The position numbers and the translations under genes were made by a program. From Solitalea canadensis DSM 3403 (GTDB lineage Bacteria; Bacteroidota; Bacteroidia; Sphingobacteriales; Sphingobacteriaceae): DNA of 64,000 bases. The notes under the pieces are model-generated. The model did not search any database. It worked only from the letters and a program-made list of their open reading frames with translations, and was not told the origin of the DNA. How positions within the stretch are numbered: the first letter of the stretch is position 1; every line of letters starts with the position of its first letter. Positions 63,005-64,000 of the stretch are shown piece after piece. Location of the stretch: positions 3,050,669 through 3,114,668 of the forward strand of contig NC_017770.1 of NCBI RefSeq assembly GCF_000242635.2, read 5' to 3'.

Positions 63005-64000
63005 TTAAAAGTCAACGGATAAGCCTAATGACACAGTTTTAGGCAATGGTACACTTGTTCCGCTAACTAAAGCTTCCGGATCTTGTCCTTTCAGTTTCTG
63101 ATCTGCCCATACATAAATATTCTGAGCCAATGCCTGAAGCGATGCTGATTTTACACCAATGCGTTTTAACACATAGGATGGCAATGCATAGCTTAAAGAG
63201 ATATTTTTCAGACGGATAAATGACCCGTTCGCAACTCTGATGTCGCTACGGTTATAATTAGCAATAGGGTCTGCATTTTTCAAACGCCAGTAGTCATAAG
63301 TTTCCTGATCTAAAATGCGAGGAATTGTAGTGTACTGTTCGTCACCCGGGGTAGTCCAACGACTTGCCAGATCTTTGCTTAACGCGGTTGCATCATCATA
63401 ATATGGTGCATAGAAAGGCAGCAGGCGAATTTTGTTTCCGTATGCGTAAGTAAATAGTACAGAAAGACTTAAAGACTTGTACTTAAAACTATTAGTAATA
63501 CCACCGGAACCTAAAGGGTCACGGCTACCTTCATATTTTAACGTACCGGTACTGGTTTCATACTTATTGATAAGAGTTGTTACATTACCATCTTTATCAT
63601 AAAATGTAGGTAAACCCTCATTGCTCAAACCGGCAAACTGAAACGAGTACAAACCATTTAAAGGTCTTCCAATCATAGCACTTCCGGCATCACCCGTTGC
63701 TTGCATCACTGTTTGATTGAAATAAGCATCCAACACTTTATTCTTATTATAACCCCAGGTTACGATCGCATTCCAGCTTAAGTCTTTCACAATCGATGCA
63801 CGATAATTAAGTGTCACCTCGAATCCTGAGTTACGCATACTCGCCCAGTTAACTACTTTTTGAACATAACCTGTTACATATGAAGATGGAACGGTACCAA
63901 TCAGGTCGAAATTCTCACGATCATAATACTCGATCGTTCCTGTTAAACGATTAAAAAATCCAAAATCGAGGCCCACGTTATAAGCATGCTCTTTTTCCCA
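63005..64000 (-). CDS. SusC/RagA family TonB-linked outer-membrane protein, C-terminal fragment (continues beyond window)
   Basis: The reading frame stays open to position 64000 on the minus strand (the last visible codons read WEKEHAYNVGLDFGFF), so this is the C-terminal ~331 residues of a full-length (~1000 aa) TonB-dependent receptor, ending with SLGLSVDF. Barrel strands are visible such as GTIEYYDRENFDLIG and FIRLKNISLSYALP. The plug, CarboxypepD_reg-like domain and TonB box lie outside the window. It is paired with SusD 10 bp downstream. Confidence 0.95.
   Translation of the reverse strand, partial: WEKEHAYNVGLDFGFFNRLTGTIEYYDRENFDLIGTVPSSYVTGYVQKVVNWASMRNSGFEVTLNYRASIVKDLSWNAIVTWGYNKNKVLDAYFNQTVMQATGDAGSAMIGRPLNGLYSFQFAGLSNEGLPTFYDKDGNVTTLINKYETSTGTLKYEGSRDPLGSGGITNSFKYKSLSLSVLFTYAYGNKIRLLPFYAPYYDDATALSKDLASRWTTPGDEQYTTIPRILDQETYDYWRLKNADPIANYNRSDIRVANGSFIRLKNISLSYALPSYVLKRIGVKSASLQALAQNIYVWADQKLKGQDPEALVSGTSVPLPKTVSLGLSVDF

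Noticed and set aside
63005-63976. Complete 323-aa protein starting at a GTG
   Set aside because: The reading frame stays open to the window edge and the sequence is the C-terminal part of a SusC barrel.

Overview
The window reads as chromosomal DNA of a Bacteroidota bacterium, probably Sphingobacteriales-like (the order is a guess). Supporting signs are the Bacteroidota -7 promoter box TAnnTTTG (often with TTTG about 19-21 bp upstream), absence of Shine-Dalgarno-type spacing, a SusC/SusD pair, a PorP/SprF protein next to a type IX secretion (T9SS) type B cargo protein, DUF4302 and Mx1 metallopeptidase lipoproteins, a GH97 glycosidase, and a fused DAHP synthase/chorismate mutase. The DNA is AT-rich, genes are tightly packed, and I saw no tRNA, rRNA, IS element, prophage or CRISPR array.

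Layout. 0.2-4.6 kb: an OFA-type MFS transporter followed by pyruvate formate-lyase and its activase; transporter and pflB share a matching FNR/CRP-like site plus -7 box architecture. 4.6-9.2 kb: ChaN-like protein, rpmH-rnpA-yidD, a CtpA-type peptidase and tsaB. 9.2-14 kb: three envelope proteins of unknown role on the minus strand. 14-25.5 kb: housekeeping genes (priA, pcm, smpB, lrp-like, ung, lysS) and an mntR-mntH manganese unit. 25.5-30 kb: GH97 glycosidase, Mpo1-like protein, proline dehydrogenase. 30-35.8 kb: shikimate/aromatic amino acid genes aroB, then a pheA-aroG/aroQ-aroA-aroC operon preceded by an aromatic-rich leader peptide and a terminator/antiterminator pair, a classical-looking ribosome-mediated attenuator. 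35.9-44.9 kb: two tandem small porin-like barrels, a patatin, and assorted small enzymes (VOC, NAD-binding, DUF1697, CobW GTPase, Gfo/Idh/MocA, ROK). 45-52.6 kb: cell-wall amidase, Tex, a LysM-NlpC/P60 protein without signal peptide, rhomboid and Tsp proteases. 52.8-64 kb: a long minus-strand surface locus, SusC (cut by the window edge), SusD, Mx1 metallopeptidase, DUF4302, PorP/SprF, a T9SS type B cargo, a nine-Ig-domain surface protein and a lipoprotein.

The most notable unexplained structures are (1) the aromatic attenuator at 31.1-31.3 kb; (2) five intergenic inverted repeats built from degenerate 7-nt units (18.6, 27.9, 33.3, 34.6 and 46.2 kb), three between convergent genes and two flanking aroA, with the architecture conserved but the unit sequence differing; and (3) the SusCD-metallopeptidase-T9SS surface locus, which looks like a protein- or peptide-harvesting system. 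Several genes look longer than they are because an in-frame TTG lies inside the promoter -7 box (TAnnTTTG); I moved those starts to the downstream ATG.
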